In this document: positions 63,167-64,000 of the stretch, in pieces
How positions within the stretch are numbered: the first letter of the stretch is position 1
Layout: each line of letters opens with the position of its first letter
Source: AP-15 sp963772965
GTDB taxonomy: Bacteria; Pseudomonadota; Alphaproteobacteria; ATCC43930; CGMCC-115725
Direction of reading: 5' to 3'
Assembly (NCBI GenBank): GCA_963772965.1
Contig: CAVYZU010000012.1
Coordinates: 124,001 to 188,000, forward strand
Length of the DNA: 64,000 bases
Translations under genes and position numbers: made by a program
Notes under the pieces: generated by a model
Seen by the model: only the letters and a program-made list of their open reading frames with translations
Database searches by the model: none
Told to the model about the DNA's origin: nothing

Positions 63167-64000
63167 ATGGGCGTTCCCGACCCTGGCCTGCTGCTCGCCT
63201 GGTACGATCGCCACCGCCGCGATCTGCCGTGGCGCAGCCCGCCCGGCCATCCTCCGGATCCGTACAAGGTCTGGCTCAGCGAGATCATGCTGCAGCAGAC
63301 GACGGTCGTGACCGTAGCACCGTATTTCGTGAGATTTGTCACCCGCTGGCCGGACGTGACGGCGCTCGCCGCCGCCGCCATCGACGAAGTGCTGCACGCA
63401 TGGCAAGGGCTCGGCTATTACGCGCGCGCCCGGAATCTGCACGCTTGCGCCCGCGTCGTGTCCGAGCGGCACGGTGGGGTATTCCCGACCGAGTTGTCGG
63501 CTTTGCGCGCATTGCCGGGGATCGGCGCCTACACCGCGGCGGCGATCGCGGCGATTGCGTTCGATCACCGGGCGGCCGCTGTCGACGGCAATGTCGAACG
63601 GGTCGTCGCCCGCCTTTATGCTGTCGGGGAGCCGATGCCGGCGGCGAAACTGCGGTTGCGAGCCCTGGCCGCAGGACTGGTTCCGGAACTGCGCGCCGGC
63701 GATTTCGCGCAAGCGGTGATGGATCTCGGCGCCACGATCTGCACGCCACGCCGGCCGCGCTGCGTACTGTGCCCATGGCGCACCGCCTGCGTCGCCACCG
63801 CGCAAGGGATTGCCGAGGATTTGCCGGCGCGCGTCGAAAAGCCGGAGCGGCCGGTGCGCCATGGCATCGCGTTTTGGATCACCAGGCCCGATGGCGCCGT
63901 GTTGCTGCGTCGCCGGGCGGAAAAGGGGTTGCTCGGCGGCATGATCGAGATCCCGTCCACTCCGTGGCGGGCGCAACCCTGGACACTTGCCGAAGCCGCC
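63167..64000 (+). CDS. mutY: A/G-specific adenine glycosylase, partial (3' end beyond window)
   Basis: The frame runs off the right edge. The glycosylase has YKVWLSEIMLQQTTV with catalytic Glu39, the helix-hairpin-helix LPGIGAYTA (116-124) followed by Asp140 in AVDGNVERV, and four cluster cysteines C192-x6-C199-x2-C202-x5-C208. Sequence after them begins the linker to a NUDIX-like MutT domain (GIAFWITRPDGAVLLRRRAEKGLLGGMIEIP). It removes adenine mispaired with 8-oxoguanine. I start at ATG 63167; ATG 63134 is possible and would overlap the DUF721 start codon. Confidence 0.95.
   Translation, partial: MGVPDPGLLLAWYDRHRRDLPWRSPPGHPPDPYKVWLSEIMLQQTTVVTVAPYFVRFVTRWPDVTALAAAAIDEVLHAWQGLGYYARARNLHACARVVSERHGGVFPTELSALRALPGIGAYTAAAIAAIAFDHRAAAVDGNVERVVARLYAVGEPMPAAKLRLRALAAGLVPELRAGDFAQAVMDLGATICTPRRPRCVLCPWRTACVATAQGIAEDLPARVEKPERPVRHGIAFWITRPDGAVLLRRRAEKGLLGGMIEIPSTPWRAQPWTLAEAA

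Overview
The window is GC-rich, densely packed DNA from an alphaproteobacterium. This placement rests on several independent signs: an F0 ATP synthase operon ordered atpI-atpB-atpE-atpF'-atpF without the F1 genes, a separate gene for the alphaproteobacterial F1-ATPase inhibitor zeta, small PurS/PurQ/PurL subunits, and the smc - DsbA-like - DUF721 - mutY neighbourhood at the right end. The many catabolic enzymes, small-molecule transporters and palindromic intergenic repeats suggest a free-living, probably soil, organism. I cannot name the genus.

Layout. 1-9.5 kb: the end of a GT39 glycosyltransferase, an SDR, a LysR regulator divergent from a BASS transporter, cyanase, a PEP-mutase/isocitrate-lyase-family lyase, a pseudouridine synthase, a GNAT, purB, a decayed second copy of the purB tail, and a TauD-type dioxygenase. 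9.5-18 kb: zeta, an NRDE protein, purS-purQ-purL, bolA-grxD, and two molybdopterin (MoeA-type) genes. 18-29.4 kb: a CHAP protein, two amidases, and a set of small oxidoreductases and envelope proteins. 29.4-33.1 kb: a secreted Gly-rich protein divergent from a caspase-FGE fusion, a Trypco1-like protein and an uncharacterised partner, which I read as a biological-conflict system. 33.1-43.6 kb: MetX-like hydrolase, D-aminoacylase, sugar-acid dehydratase with a VOC partner, folB-folP, RraA-like protein and kup. 43.8-49.4 kb: a complete peptide-type ABC importer operon. 49.6-52.7 kb: an isonitrile-hydratase-like gene overlapping a formamidase-family gene, followed by a second formamidase-family gene. 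52.9-64 kb: aldo/keto reductase, lactonase-GST pair, F0 operon, smc, DsbA-like protein, DUF721 and mutY (cut by the window end).

How genes work together. PurS, PurQ and PurL form the FGAM synthase complex and PurB acts later in the same pathway. BolA and the CGFS glutaredoxin are partners in Fe-S handling. FolB and FolP are adjacent folate steps. The three-gene 49.6-52.7 kb unit could convert isonitrile to N-substituted formamide to formate plus amine. The caspase, Trypco1 and third gene are co-directional and closely spaced.

Data quality. Six genes contain one single-base frame disruption each (bolA, moeA, a small protein at 22.1 kb, a CmcJ-like gene, folP, and probably the third caspase-cluster gene), mostly at short C or G runs. 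Both halves of each stay well conserved. This pattern fits consensus indel errors better than gene decay, and it should be resolved before any of these is called a pseudogene. No rRNA, tRNA, CRISPR array, IS element or prophage was seen.
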